Below are positions 6,937 to 14,239 of a stretch of DNA of 14,357 nucleotides, in pieces. Under the pieces are notes generated by a model. It saw nothing but the letters and a program-made list of their open reading frames with translations. It did no database searches and was not told the origin of the DNA. Every line of letters begins with the position of its first letter. Positions within the stretch are counted from its first letter, which is position 1. The translations under genes and the position numbers were made by a program. The stretch is from the NCBI GenBank assembly GCA_002499015.1, contig DAJY01000010.1, forward strand, positions 1 to 14,357, given 5' to 3'. The DNA is from Euryarchaeota archaeon UBA242 (GTDB lineage Archaea > Thermoplasmatota > Poseidoniia > Poseidoniales > Poseidoniaceae).

Positions 6937-7725
6937 TCAAAGTGGCGCAGTCATGCTCCACATTGTGGTTGGTTTATGCCAATCTCGCAATTGATCGGTC
7001 TCAAGGCGTAATTGTAGCCCTTCACCAATTTCAACATCAATACTCAACAACTCAAAAGGCACGTTGAGTTCATTCATCCGAAAATTATCGTCGTAAAGTA
7101 CCTCTTGCCCAATCACTGAACCATCGACGGTACGTTCGAGAATAACACGAACATGACATTCTTGTAACGGATTACGCAGAGAGCACGACTCACTGCTTCC
7201 ATCATGCTCTAAAGTCACTATGCCTTCATAGGAAATTGTACCCACTGAAGGAATGAGGTCAATAATAGTAGATTTTGCAGTAGGTGCACAGGTACACTCC
7301 ATGTTATCTGACTCCACTGTAGCTTTTCTTTCCACTGTAATTTCGATGGTAGCAACTTCAATGGAATCAACCGAAGTTGATGTTGCAGTCACCATATAAT
7401 AGCCAGGTTGTGCAAAAGAATGTGAGGTAGTAACTCCAGTTCCGGAGGTTCCATCACCGAAATCCCATGTCACAACATCTCCTGCGTAATTGGCTTCAAA
7501 CAAGAATTCGTAGAGCCGTTCGGTAATGGACTCTTCTTCATCGTTATCGCCTTCATCAATTTCAACGAGAGTATAATCGTTGACTCCGTAAACAACAGGG
7601 GCTTCAATAGAAAACAGTTCAGTAGAAGATGAACCTAATGGATTGAAAGACATTAGTACGGCTCCAGTTGCTGCACTGAGAACCAAAAGGAAGACAATAG
7701 TTGCCGCGGACAGAGAGTACTTCAT
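6937..7725 (-). CDS. Membrane-anchored surface protein with one PKD domain
   Basis: A 262-residue protein with an N-terminal hydrophobic segment (residues 5-26, after MKYS) that would be a signal anchor; no lipobox cysteine is present. Residues 70-135 form a PKD domain: VVTWDFGDG at 84-92 and the paired SHSFAQPGYYMVTATS strand at 101-116 are the family hallmarks. An acidic stretch (EIDEGDNDEEES, 55-66) precedes it. The C-terminal 125 residues are beta-rich with four cysteines (144, 146, 181, 190) that could form disulfides outside the cell; I do not recognise that part. PKD domains are common in archaeal surface proteins and mediate protein or glycan contacts. The gene is divergent from the SDR gene, with a candidate TATA element at 7760-7771. 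Confidence 0.78.
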   Translation of the reverse strand: MKYSLSAATIVFLLVLSAATGAVLMSFNPLGSSSTELFSIEAPVVYGVNDYTLVEIDEGDNDEEESITERLYEFLFEANYAGDVVTWDFGDGTSGTGVTTSHSFAQPGYYMVTATSTSVDSIEVATIEITVERKATVESDNMECTCAPTAKSTIIDLIPSVGTISYEGIVTLEHDGSSESCSLRNPLQECHVRVILERTVDGSVIGQEVLYDDNFRMNELNVPFELLSIDVEIGEGLQLRLETDQLRDWHKPTTMWSMTAPL

Positions 7726-7759
7726 GCTCCTAAAATTGTGGGTCTGCTTTTGAACATCT

Positions 7760-7771
7760 GTTTATTTCAAC
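7760..7771 (-). promoter_or_regulatory. Candidate BRE/TATA box for the PKD gene
   Basis: On the minus strand the sequence reads GTTGAAATAAAC, its centre about 39 nt before the ATG at 7725, which would leave a leader of about 12 nt. It resembles TTGAAAATAAACTT found before the GNAT gene at 9015, suggesting a shared BRE/TATA form in this genome. Confidence 0.45.
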
Positions 7772-7829
7772 GCCTTTTGAGAGTCTTTTTTAGCAACTAA
7801 AATAATAATGCTGCATCCGTAAACAGAGG

Positions 7830-7835
7830 TATAAA
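7830..7835 (+). promoter_or_regulatory. TATA box for the SDR gene, implying a leaderless mRNA
   Basis: TATAAA lies 25-30 nt before the ATG at 7860, preceded by a purine-rich AACAGAGG that could be a BRE. With the usual archaeal TATA-to-start distance, transcription would begin at or next to the ATG. This supports 7860 over the in-frame TTG at 7851 as the start codon. Confidence 0.6.
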
Positions 7836-7859
7836 TGCCAAAGCAATGACTTGCTCTTC

Positions 7860-8591
7860 ATGCCAGCCTCATACCTCATCGTCGGTGGAAGTAGCGATAT
7901 TGCCATTTTACTTGCCAAGCGACTGCTAAAAGATCAACATAACGTCACAGTTTTGGCTAGAGATATTGCTAGATGTTCCGAGATTCAAGAATTGGGGGCA
8001 GAAATCATCCAGGGTGATGCTTTGAATCCCTCAGCAGTGTCCGCGGCAGTAGATGCGACCCAAGCGCGTGGAAATGGATCTATCGCAGGAGTCGCACATT
8101 TGGTTGGTTCATTACTGATACGCCCTCCTCACGCAGTCAAAATTGATGCCTTTAACGAAGTAATTCACACAAATCTTTCAACTGCTTTCTTAACACTTTC
8201 AACTGCCTGTAAGGCGATGCTTCGTTCAGGTGGAGGGCGTTTAGTGTTCATCTCCAGCATTGCAGCAAGTCTCGGTCTTGTCAATCATGAAGCGATTGCT
8301 GCTGCAAAAGGTGGAATTGAATCAATGGTTCGTTCCGCAGCAGCAACATACAGTCAACGTAACATACGCGTTAATGCAGTAGCGCCAGGTTTGACCGAAA
8401 CTCGATTGGCTGAAAACATTCTCAAATCCGATGTAATCAGGGAAGCTGCGGTTGGTATGATTCCATTAAAAAGAATAAATCAACCGGATGAAATAGCGTC
8501 AACTGTTGAATGGTTATTGTGCGATGCGCCGGACAACCTTACTGGACAGATACTGAATTTGGATGGAGGAATGTCCAATCTTCGCAACTGA
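7860..8591 (+). CDS. Short-chain dehydrogenase/reductase-fold protein without the catalytic Tyr
   Basis: A 243-residue SDR with a Rossmann fold. The cofactor loop is VGGSSDIA at 8-15 (a variant of TGxxxGIG), the VLARD segment at 31-35 follows strand 2, AHLVG at 79-83 stands where NNAG is usual, and FISSIAAS at 130-137 contains the catalytic Ser133. The motif Tyr-x-x-x-Lys is changed: Lys150 is present in HEAIAAAKGG, but the residue four before it, also 13 after the Ser, is Ile146. RVNAVAPGL (170-178) and the C-terminal LDGGMSN are otherwise typical. From memory, a bacterial SDR subfamily shares this HEAIAAAK form, so it need not be a dead enzyme, but chemistry must differ from classical carbonyl reduction. 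The start follows the TATA box at 7830. It stands alone on its strand; the next gene begins 183 nt downstream. Confidence 0.88.
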   Translation: MPASYLIVGGSSDIAILLAKRLLKDQHNVTVLARDIARCSEIQELGAEIIQGDALNPSAVSAAVDATQARGNGSIAGVAHLVGSLLIRPPHAVKIDAFNEVIHTNLSTAFLTLSTACKAMLRSGGGRLVFISSIAASLGLVNHEAIAAAKGGIESMVRSAAATYSQRNIRVNAVAPGLTETRLAENILKSDVIREAAVGMIPLKRINQPDEIASTVEWLLCDAPDNLTGQILNLDGGMSNLRN

Positions 8592-8611
8592 GATTACACG
8601 CTGTATAATCT
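8591..8611 (+). terminator. Imperfect hairpin at the SDR stop codon
   Basis: AGATTA (8591-8596) pairs with TAATCT (8606-8611). After one mismatch, AC and GT extend the stem around a 3-nt loop. It overlaps the last base of the stop codon, so it could mark the 3' end of the SDR transcript, but no T-tract follows. The rest of the space to 8774 is AT-rich and holds nothing else I can support except a TTATAT (8743-8748), which could be the TATA box of the next small gene. Confidence 0.25.
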
Positions 8612-8774
8612 GAATAAATAGGCTAAAGATGCTAAAAACATCGTTCACTAGGAAAGGCTTCACAAACGATTCAGAAATAAAAATTAATTCACCTAACGAA
8701 TGAATAATAATCCACTGCAAGAAACAGCAGTTTAAGTGTGGAATTATATTTCATTGGGATAAGGTGGAAAAATT

Positions 8775-8951
8775 ATGAGTGGACAATTAGCAAAATTTGG
8801 ATTAATAGCGAGTATGTTATCGGTAGTAGGATCTCTGTATCTGTACTTCATCGGTAATGATGAAATGTTGGGAATATTTGTGGGTCTTTGGGCTCCTACA
8901 CTAATTCTAGCAACCAAAGAAATTGAACAATGGATTGAAAACAAATCCTAA
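8775..8951 (+). CDS. 58-residue membrane protein with two predicted helices
   Basis: A short open frame of 58 codons. The product starts MSGQLAKFG, has a hydrophobic helix at about 8-26, a short loop with GNDE, a second hydrophobic helix at about 31-46 (MLGIFVGLWAPTLIL) and a charged tail (ATKEIEQWIENKS). The ATG is preceded by AAGGTGG at a workable Shine-Dalgarno spacing, and by TTATAT (8743-8748) about 29 nt upstream. The amphiphilic two-helix layout, ribosome site and clean position between neighbours argue that it is a real gene. The antisense frame of similar length over the same bases has no such features. No family is recognised; a small membrane or helper subunit is only a guess. Confidence 0.62.
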   Translation: MSGQLAKFGLIASMLSVVGSLYLYFIGNDEMLGIFVGLWAPTLILATKEIEQWIENKS

Positions 8952-8973
8952 GTTTACCTCTAACAACTGTTGG

Positions 8974-8987
8974 TTGAAAATAAACTT
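8974..8987 (+). promoter_or_regulatory. Candidate BRE/TATA box for the GNAT gene
   Basis: TTGAAAATAAACTT is centred about 33 nt before the ATG at 9015, and there is no Shine-Dalgarno sequence in between, consistent with a very short leader. It is nearly the same element as the minus-strand one at 7760-7771. Confidence 0.45.
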
Positions 8988-9014
8988 ATCAACTAAAGTC
9001 TTTGAGCAGTAATC

Positions 9015-9491
9015 ATGCAAATGCGTAAACTTCGCAGCCAAGATATTCCTTTAATTTGGGAAATCAATCAACAAGGTCTACCTGGTACTGGTAAAGTTTC
9101 ACAGCAAGAAATAGTCGAATTACTACGTATTGCTGAATTAACTATTGGTGCATTTGAAGATGAACAATTGGTTGGGTTTGTGTTATGTTTTCTACCAAGA
9201 ACTGATTATGCAAGTCTCAATTATGCTTGGTTTAATCAACGCTACCAAGACTTTCTCTATGTAGACCGGATTGCAGTTTCAGAGAATCATCGAAACCGAA
9301 CAATCGGTTCACTTCTCTATCAACAAGTAATATCTTATGCTAAACAATACAATTATCCAATAGCTGCAGAAGTGAGTCTAAATCCACCAAATCCTGGTTC
9401 AATGAGATTTCATCAGCGATTTGATTTTGCAGAAATAGGAGTTCTTAATCATCAAAGTAAATCGGTAACAATGATGATGCGTGATTGCTGA
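9015..9491 (+). CDS. GNAT-family N-acetyltransferase
   Basis: A 158-residue single-domain GNAT protein, predicted to transfer acetyl from acetyl-CoA to an amine. The N-terminal MRKLRSQDIPLIWEI is the usual beta1-alpha1 region. LYVDRIAVSENHRNRTIGSLL (81-101) is motif A, the beta4 strand followed by the pyrophosphate-binding loop HRNRTIGS in place of the common RxxGxG/A. The segment with LNPPNPGSMRFHQRFDFAEIG (122-142) is motif B with the expected Asn-rich turn and the Phe-x-Gln-x-x-Phe helix. The acceptor cannot be read: a free metabolite or a protein N-terminus are both possible. It has its own candidate TATA element at 8974 and converges on the deacetylase gene with 12 nt between stops. Confidence 0.85.
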   Translation: MQMRKLRSQDIPLIWEINQQGLPGTGKVSQQEIVELLRIAELTIGAFEDEQLVGFVLCFLPRTDYASLNYAWFNQRYQDFLYVDRIAVSENHRNRTIGSLLYQQVISYAKQYNYPIAAEVSLNPPNPGSMRFHQRFDFAEIGVLNHQSKSVTMMMRDC

Positions 9492-9503
9492 TAAATGCTA
9501 TAA

Positions 9504-10289
9504 TCATTGCAAAGGTGGAGACCAAGTTGCTTCATTTCTTGAGTGGTCTAATAGATGCCAATATAATGCAGTAATCTGTTTATCAGATTTCAAACAATCA
9601 TCCAAACAATCTACAACTGGAGAATTTCTCCATTCGCGCTTAGCAATAATTTTCAAGATTGGAATATGCAAAGCGGGTCCATTTATTGGTAATGACCATT
9701 TTGTTTTCCAAGCAATTTCGCGGATTCCATTTTGTTTCATAGAGTCGATTACCTTTGACCACGATTTATCTTTACCCGTCTTTCTTTTTAGCAACCAACT
9801 CGGATTGACTGATGAATCTACTTCAAATCCATTTTTTGCTAATATTGGCGCCATCCAAGGCGCAATATATCCAGCAGGAGCGCGAAACCATGGGCGTAAA
9901 TTTGGCTCACAGTATTGCTTTAAAATTTTATTTGATTCAATTAATGCTTGTTCAAATCCGGCAATATCTTCAGGCCAAGCAGACCAACTACGATGGGTTA
10001 AGCCATGGTTACCAATTGTGATTCTTTTGGAAAACTGTGAGATAATTGCTTGCAACCAAGTTGTGAAAGTTGGATTTTCAAATAAATCAGCTATGATAAA
10101 AAAAGTCACAGGATAGTCATTTGAGTTTAACCACTTTTCAAGAGCGACCATGCCTCTTTGAAAGTCTCCGGATAACTCTTTATCAACTGAAGTGTGATGA
10201 GGTTTTTTGGAACGAGTTGGATGGCCTGAATGCTTTGGTAGATGCCTAAGGTCATCAAAATCAATGCTGATCCAAGTAGATCCGGACAT
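9504..10289 (-). CDS. Polysaccharide deacetylase (NodB homology, CE4-like)
   Basis: Predicted metal-dependent deacetylase acting on an N- or O-acetylated glycan. In the 261-residue product ISIDFDDL (7-14) is motif 1, with Asp10 as the base candidate and Asp12/Asp13 for metal. NHGLTH (94-99) is motif 2, with metal ligands His95 and His99. RAPAGY (136-141) is motif 3, and YWHLLDH (243-249) the last motif with its histidine. No signal peptide is visible, so it is likely cytoplasmic, unlike many CE4 enzymes that work on walls. The frame extends to 10319, but 10289 is preferred because it does not overlap the upstream gene and has GGTGA eight nt upstream. It is the last gene of a three-gene minus-strand run. 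The substrate is unknown; a short sugar or sugar-nucleotide is as likely as a polymer. Confidence 0.88.
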   Translation of the reverse strand: MSGSTWISIDFDDLRHLPKHSGHPTRSKKPHHTSVDKELSGDFQRGMVALEKWLNSNDYPVTFFIIADLFENPTFTTWLQAIISQFSKRITIGNHGLTHRSWSAWPEDIAGFEQALIESNKILKQYCEPNLRPWFRAPAGYIAPWMAPILAKNGFEVDSSVNPSWLLKRKTGKDKSWSKVIDSMKQNGIREIAWKTKWSLPINGPALHIPILKIIAKREWRNSPVVDCLDDCLKSDKQITALYWHLLDHSRNEATWSPPLQ

Positions 10290-10296
10290 TATTAAT

Positions 10297-10863
10297 TCAC
10301 CCATTCCGAGGTAAATCAATCAAATACACTTTGTGAGGAATAGTACGTCCAAATAATTCAACTCCAACAAATTCTTCAAGGGTTTGGCCATTCCAATTTA
10401 AACAGATTTTCTCAGCGGTCGCTAGTCCTGCATCATTGTGTGGGTGAACTGCAACTTCAATTCTAAAGTTGCGCCCTCTACCCTCTAGCCAAGTTAATAT
10501 CGAATCCACACTTCTTATTGCAATTCCTTTATTTCGAAAGGAAGGTTTTACCCAGTATCCTAAATTATAGTGAGAATTAGCGAATTGTAATTCATCACCA
10601 ATTCCAACCATACCAGCAAAAGTTCCGGCACTATCATGAATAGACCAAAAATGTAATCGGTCTTCATCCGAGGCCGTTTCAATATCAAAAAGCATATCTG
10701 ATAATTGGTGATTGAGATCCTTTCTCATATCTATCCAAGGCAAGGCCGATAATGCAGAATCGGGGTCTTCGTTAAACGCTTCAATCACACTTGAAAGGAT
10801 GGCTTTGTTGGCTGGGCGCAGATTATATTCGCCCGCGATTGACAGTTGCGGTGTCGACGTCAT
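10297..10863 (-). CDS. RimJ/RimL-like GNAT acetyltransferase
   Basis: A 188-residue acetyltransferase of the GNAT superfamily, of the group that includes ribosomal-protein and tabtoxin/aminoglycoside acetylases. YNLGYWVKPSFRNKGIAIRS (99-118) is the beta4 strand and acetyl-CoA loop, with RNKGIA in the RxxGxA position. HNDAGLATAEKICLNWNGQ (142-160) matches the conserved Asn-x-x-Ser-x-x-x-x-Glu-Lys-x-Gly-Phe segment in outline. RPANK near residue 16 and a large helical insert at 40-70 (PWIDMRKDLNHQLSD) are usual for RimL-type enzymes. The start has GAGGG on the minus strand nine nt upstream. The gap is 15 nt to the upstream zinc-ribbon gene and 7 nt to the deacetylase start, so an operon is very likely. 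The acceptor is unknown. Confidence 0.86.
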   Translation of the reverse strand: MTSTPQLSIAGEYNLRPANKAILSSVIEAFNEDPDSALSALPWIDMRKDLNHQLSDMLFDIETASDEDRLHFWSIHDSAGTFAGMVGIGDELQFANSHYNLGYWVKPSFRNKGIAIRSVDSILTWLEGRGRNFRIEVAVHPHNDAGLATAEKICLNWNGQTLEEFVGVELFGRTIPHKVYLIDLPRNG

Positions 10864-10878
10864 AACTCGCCCTCAACT

Positions 10879-12060
10879 TCACAGACGGGTTAGGGCTGAT
10901 GAAACATGCTCATTGCCTGGATAGATTCTTTGCGCCATTGCAAGTGTCCATTGTAGGTGTTCCGTGCGGCCCAAATAAGTCATAATGATGCCAATATGTA
11001 GTAGCATGTCAAGGTTTTTTGAGAGATGAGGGCCCAAATTATCAAGAGTCTCAGCAGCACCTTTCAAATTACCAGATTTGACTTGCTCAAGAGCGGAAAC
11101 AACTTCTCTGTATACTTGTGATGCATTCCACTCCTCCTTAGCAGGCCATGGCCAAATACGTCCATTCATTTGAGGAATAGGTGCTGGCTTTTCAGTTACC
11201 TTTTCAACAACCTTGTCTGTATTTTCTTCTTCAACTGATAGTTCGGGAGTTTTTGGTTGAACAGATGGAGTTGATACGGTTGCGCTGACTGCAAATGGTA
11301 ATCCTGGAGTAGGTATTGCTTTTGGAATTGGAGTTGGTACGGTTGCGCTGACTGCAAATGGTAATTCAGGAGTAGGTATTGCTTTTGGAATTGGAGTTGG
11401 CAAAGGTGCCGGAATTGGTTTACTAATAGGTTGAGGTTGGTGCATTGCTGAAGCAAGCCCGCCTTTACTTGGTAATATATCAGGTATCTCAGGAATCTCA
11501 GGTGTCATTGAAACAGATGCTTTGGGACCAACAGAACCCAATAGATCATCATCAGTTTCTGCCTTTACCATTGGAGAGTATAGATTGCCCAATCCGGAAT
11601 GAACAGGTTCAGGGACATCTTGCAGTGGGTCATATTCATCCAGTTCAAAATAGGTTGGTGTTGCTGGAGCATCGCTAACTTGCAATTGAACCTCTTCGGG
11701 TTTGACATAATCAACTGTTTGAGCAAGTGTTGGGCCGACACCGTCACCGTCAATGAATTCAAACGAGTTCTCTTCGTTAACGGTTTCATATTGACTGATT
11801 TCAACCGCTGCATCTTCAAGTGTTAATACCGCTTCAACCACATATTCATCTTCATCGGGAACTTCCAAGTCATCTGATAGTAATAAGGACATTAATTCGT
11901 CGCCACTGGTCGAAGGTGCAGCAGTTGGTTGGTCCCTCGCACTCGCAGCAAAAACATAGTAGCATTGAGAGCACGATTCAGCATTCGTTTGATTGCTAAA
12001 TTCGCAGTATGGACAAGTATTATCGGCATCGCTGCCAGACTTGTTGCGCCTCCCGAACAT
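10879..12060 (-). CDS. Zinc-ribbon, proline-rich protein with helical C-terminal domain
   Basis: A 393-residue modular protein of unknown function. Residues 16-33 form a zinc ribbon (CPYC...CSQC; Cys16, 19, 30, 33). Residues 54-200 are acidic and low in predicted structure. Residues 208-275 are a proline-rich linker with two near-identical 21-residue repeats, each PTPIPKAIPTP followed by a short LPFAVSATV. Residues 311-393 are predicted helical with a TPR-like pattern (AAETLDNLG, then MAQRIYPGNEHV). There is no transmembrane segment or signal peptide, so it is probably a cytoplasmic scaffold or adaptor. The ATG at 12060 has GGGAG upstream. It heads the run with the GNAT and deacetylase genes, and is divergent from the SF1B helicase gene. 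Confidence 0.75.
   Translation of the reverse strand: MFGRRNKSGSDADNTCPYCEFSNQTNAESCSQCYYVFAASARDQPTAAPSTSGDELMSLLLSDDLEVPDEDEYVVEAVLTLEDAAVEISQYETVNEENSFEFIDGDGVGPTLAQTVDYVKPEEVQLQVSDAPATPTYFELDEYDPLQDVPEPVHSGLGNLYSPMVKAETDDDLLGSVGPKASVSMTPEIPEIPDILPSKGGLASAMHQPQPISKPIPAPLPTPIPKAIPTPELPFAVSATVPTPIPKAIPTPGLPFAVSATVSTPSVQPKTPELSVEEENTDKVVEKVTEKPAPIPQMNGRIWPWPAKEEWNASQVYREVVSALEQVKSGNLKGAAETLDNLGPHLSKNLDMLLHIGIIMTYLGRTEHLQWTLAMAQRIYPGNEHVSSALTRL
11275..11400 (+). repeat. Tandem direct repeat, two 63-bp units
   Basis: Unit 1 (11275-11337) and unit 2 (11338-11400) match at 61 of 63 positions by eye. The two differences give Glu/Gly at the same place in the encoded repeats. The unit length is a multiple of three, so the duplication keeps the frame of the zinc-ribbon gene and adds 21 residues to its proline-rich linker. 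The near identity at DNA level implies a recent duplication. Confidence 0.9.
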
Positions 12061-12153
12061 ACTACTCCCAATCTTCGGTTTCTCATTGCCTGTTTAAGAC
12101 ATAGGGTGCGATGATTAAAAAAAACATCAAAAAAGAGGCATATCATGATGAGG

Positions 12154-12159
12154 TATAAT
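12154..12159 (+). promoter_or_regulatory. Candidate TATA box for the SF1B helicase gene
   Basis: TATAAT preceded by TGAGG, the same lead-in as the SDR gene's GAGGTATAAA. Its position predicts a transcript start near 12180, which is after the ATG at 12174 but before the ATG at 12201, so it bears on the choice of helicase start. The remaining bases of the 113-nt divergent space contain a T-rich stretch that could serve the zinc-ribbon gene. Confidence 0.4.
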
Positions 12160-12173
12160 GCATCGCGGTAATT

Positions 12174-14189
12174 ATGGCGGAACGGGGGCGGGTGCGGCGG
12201 ATGAACAGTTCTACATCCTCTTCGAGTGACCCCTCAGCGGTAGATTCTGAGGTGCCATTGATTTGGCAAAAGGGCCAGGACCATTTTTCATTATTTAGCA
12301 AATTGATAAAACAGGAATTAGATGATGAAACAGCAATGGTAGAAGAACGCTGGAAGAAATGGACAAAGCAGCGATTAGTGGCTGCAGGATTAACATTATT
12401 CGATTTGACCGGAAGGCCTCAGGGGCACTTTTTTGGAGATTATATAATTACTTTTGAATCTAGAAATGGTGGAAGAATGCCGCAACATCGTTTTGGTAAT
12501 GGGGATATTGTCCTAATCAGTAGGACTCGGCCATGGGGTGAAAAAATCCTCGAAGGAGTTGTATTGGACAGAGGGCCTACCCGGATTAGGGTCGTCGTTG
12601 CAGAAAGGCCTAGTGATTTACGTAAAGGAAATTGGCGATTGGATAGAGGAGCAAATCGCGTTGCACACGATAGAATGCATGAGGGATTGATATCATTTCA
12701 TTCAACCGAAGATAGCACTGGAACGCCTTTGCGAGATTTATTACTCGGTTCAGTTCATGACATTGCAACCTCCGCGCAAAGCCCCCCTGAAATCCACGGG
12801 CAGAAAAAATATGGCCCCCTCGGCATATCACAACTACCACTAAACGAATCTCAAAGAAATGCAGTAGAGTCAGCAATCGGTAAAAGATTAACTTTGATTC
12901 AGGGCCCTCCTGGCACTGGAAAAACCCATACAGCAGTGCAACTATTACGCACTCTTGTCAAGATGGGGAGGGGTCCTATTTTAGCAACCGCAGAATCCAA
13001 TGTTGCAGTAGATAATTTACTTGAAGGATTACTTGATAATGGCGTCAATGCTATTCGTATTGGCCGTCCAGTGAAAGTAAGAGAAGCCTTGAGAGAAGCA
13101 ACACTTGATGCAATTTTAAAAAACCACCCCGCTCAAGAAGAAATAGAATTTATTCGTAAAGAAAACGAAACAGTCAAGCGTAGTCTAAGTGGTTTGAGGG
13201 GCAAAGAAAAAGGTTTAGCGCATAAGGAAGTCAATAATAATTACAACGAAATACGCCGTCTTGAAAGAACTATGATCGATGGAGTATTGGATAGTGCTGA
13301 AGTCATTTGTACAACAACCATTGGTTCTGGTCACAAATTGTTAGGCAATAGGAGATTCCCAGTTATTTTGATGGATGAAGCGACTCAAGCCAGTGAACCC
13401 AGCGCTCTAGTTCCTATCACCAGGGGTTGTAGGCAACTCATTTTAGTCGGTGACCACAAACAATTACCACCAACTGTAATCAGCAGAGAGGCGGAGAGGG
13501 GAGGTCTGGGTAGGTCGTTATTTGATAGGTTGATCAAATGTGGAATGCCGACTCATATGCTGACTACACAATACAGGATGCATCCTACGATTAGAGAATT
13601 TCCAAGTGCAAGATTCTATGATAACAAATTGGAAGACGGTTGCACGCCTGCAGAAAGGCCACCAGCTGCAGGGTTCTTGTGGCCTGATTGGGACAAACCA
13701 GTTGCTTTTGTTCCAATAGAAGGGTTTGAAGTAGAAGATGAGGAAGGAAAGAGCAAATCAAATATTGATGAGGCTGCCAAAGTCGTATCAATCGTTGATG
13801 ATCTGTTGGCGGCAGGAGACATTACTGCACAAGATATCGGTGTAATCTCACCATATAATGGTCAAGTTAGACTTCTTACGGACTTGTTTTATCAAGCCGG
13901 TGGGTTTGAAGATGGTGAGCCATACCATGGACTTGAAATTAAAAGTGTAGATGGTTATCAAGGCCGTGAAAAAGAGATTATTATATTCAGTGCAGTTCGC
14001 GCTAATGAAAGGGGAGAAATAGGTTTTTTAAGTGATAAAAGGCGCCTTAATGTAGCGATTACAAGAGCGAGAAGAGGTTTGATTGTATTGGGTAATCCTA
14101 CAACTTTACGCCATGATGGAACATGGCGCTCATATCTCGATTGGGCTGAAGAGCACAATCTATTCGCATGGCATATCACTCATAGTTGA
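12174..14189 (+). CDS. SF1B helicase of the Dna2/IGHMBP2/Upf1 type
   Basis: A 671-residue ATP-dependent nucleic-acid helicase with all core motifs: Walker A GPPGTGKT (244-251), Ia TAESNVAVDNLL (272-283), Walker B DEATQ (401-405), III GDHKQLPP (426-433), IV QYRMHP (466-471), V VDGYQGRE (592-599) and VI LNVAITRAR (625-633). A beta-rich domain at 80-200 fits the 1B/OB region of IGHMBP2-like proteins, and residues 320-370 are a charged helical insertion before motif II. The family in archaea is linked to replication, repair or RNA processing; no nuclease or extra zinc domain is seen, so it is not a full Dna2. The first ATG is 12174, but 12201 (removing nine residues rich in Arg and Gly) agrees better with the TATA box at 12154 and a GGTG before it. 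Confidence 0.93.
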   Translation: MAERGRVRRMNSSTSSSSDPSAVDSEVPLIWQKGQDHFSLFSKLIKQELDDETAMVEERWKKWTKQRLVAAGLTLFDLTGRPQGHFFGDYIITFESRNGGRMPQHRFGNGDIVLISRTRPWGEKILEGVVLDRGPTRIRVVVAERPSDLRKGNWRLDRGANRVAHDRMHEGLISFHSTEDSTGTPLRDLLLGSVHDIATSAQSPPEIHGQKKYGPLGISQLPLNESQRNAVESAIGKRLTLIQGPPGTGKTHTAVQLLRTLVKMGRGPILATAESNVAVDNLLEGLLDNGVNAIRIGRPVKVREALREATLDAILKNHPAQEEIEFIRKENETVKRSLSGLRGKEKGLAHKEVNNNYNEIRRLERTMIDGVLDSAEVICTTTIGSGHKLLGNRRFPVILMDEATQASEPSALVPITRGCRQLILVGDHKQLPPTVISREAERGGLGRSLFDRLIKCGMPTHMLTTQYRMHPTIREFPSARFYDNKLEDGCTPAERPPAAGFLWPDWDKPVAFVPIEGFEVEDEEGKSKSNIDEAAKVVSIVDDLLAAGDITAQDIGVISPYNGQVRLLTDLFYQAGGFEDGEPYHGLEIKSVDGYQGREKEIIIFSAVRANERGEIGFLSDKRRLNVAITRARRGLIVLGNPTTLRHDGTWRSYLDWAEEHNLFAWHITHS

Positions 14190-14239
14190 CATACTATTTT
14201 GTGCATAGACTTGACAAAGGATACACATTGGCGAGGGGT

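Noticed and set aside
8711..8732. Weak inverted repeat ACTGC...GCAGT
   Set aside because: The arms are only 5 bp, and there is no T-tract or other support.
8744..8944. Minus-strand frame of 66 codons over the small membrane protein
   Set aside because: The plus-strand frame has a ribosome site, a promoter-like element and a regular two-helix pattern; the minus-strand one has none.
9481..10116. A 211-codon plus-strand open frame
   Set aside because: It lies antisense to the polysaccharide deacetylase, whose motifs are complete. The antisense product shows no recognisable motif.
11275..11400. Possible CRISPR or mobile repeat
   Set aside because: Only two units with no spacer between them, inside a coding frame: a simple tandem duplication.
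11196..11819. Several Gln/Leu-rich frames on both strands over the zinc-ribbon gene
   Set aside because: They are shadows produced by the low-complexity proline-rich and acidic segments in other frames.
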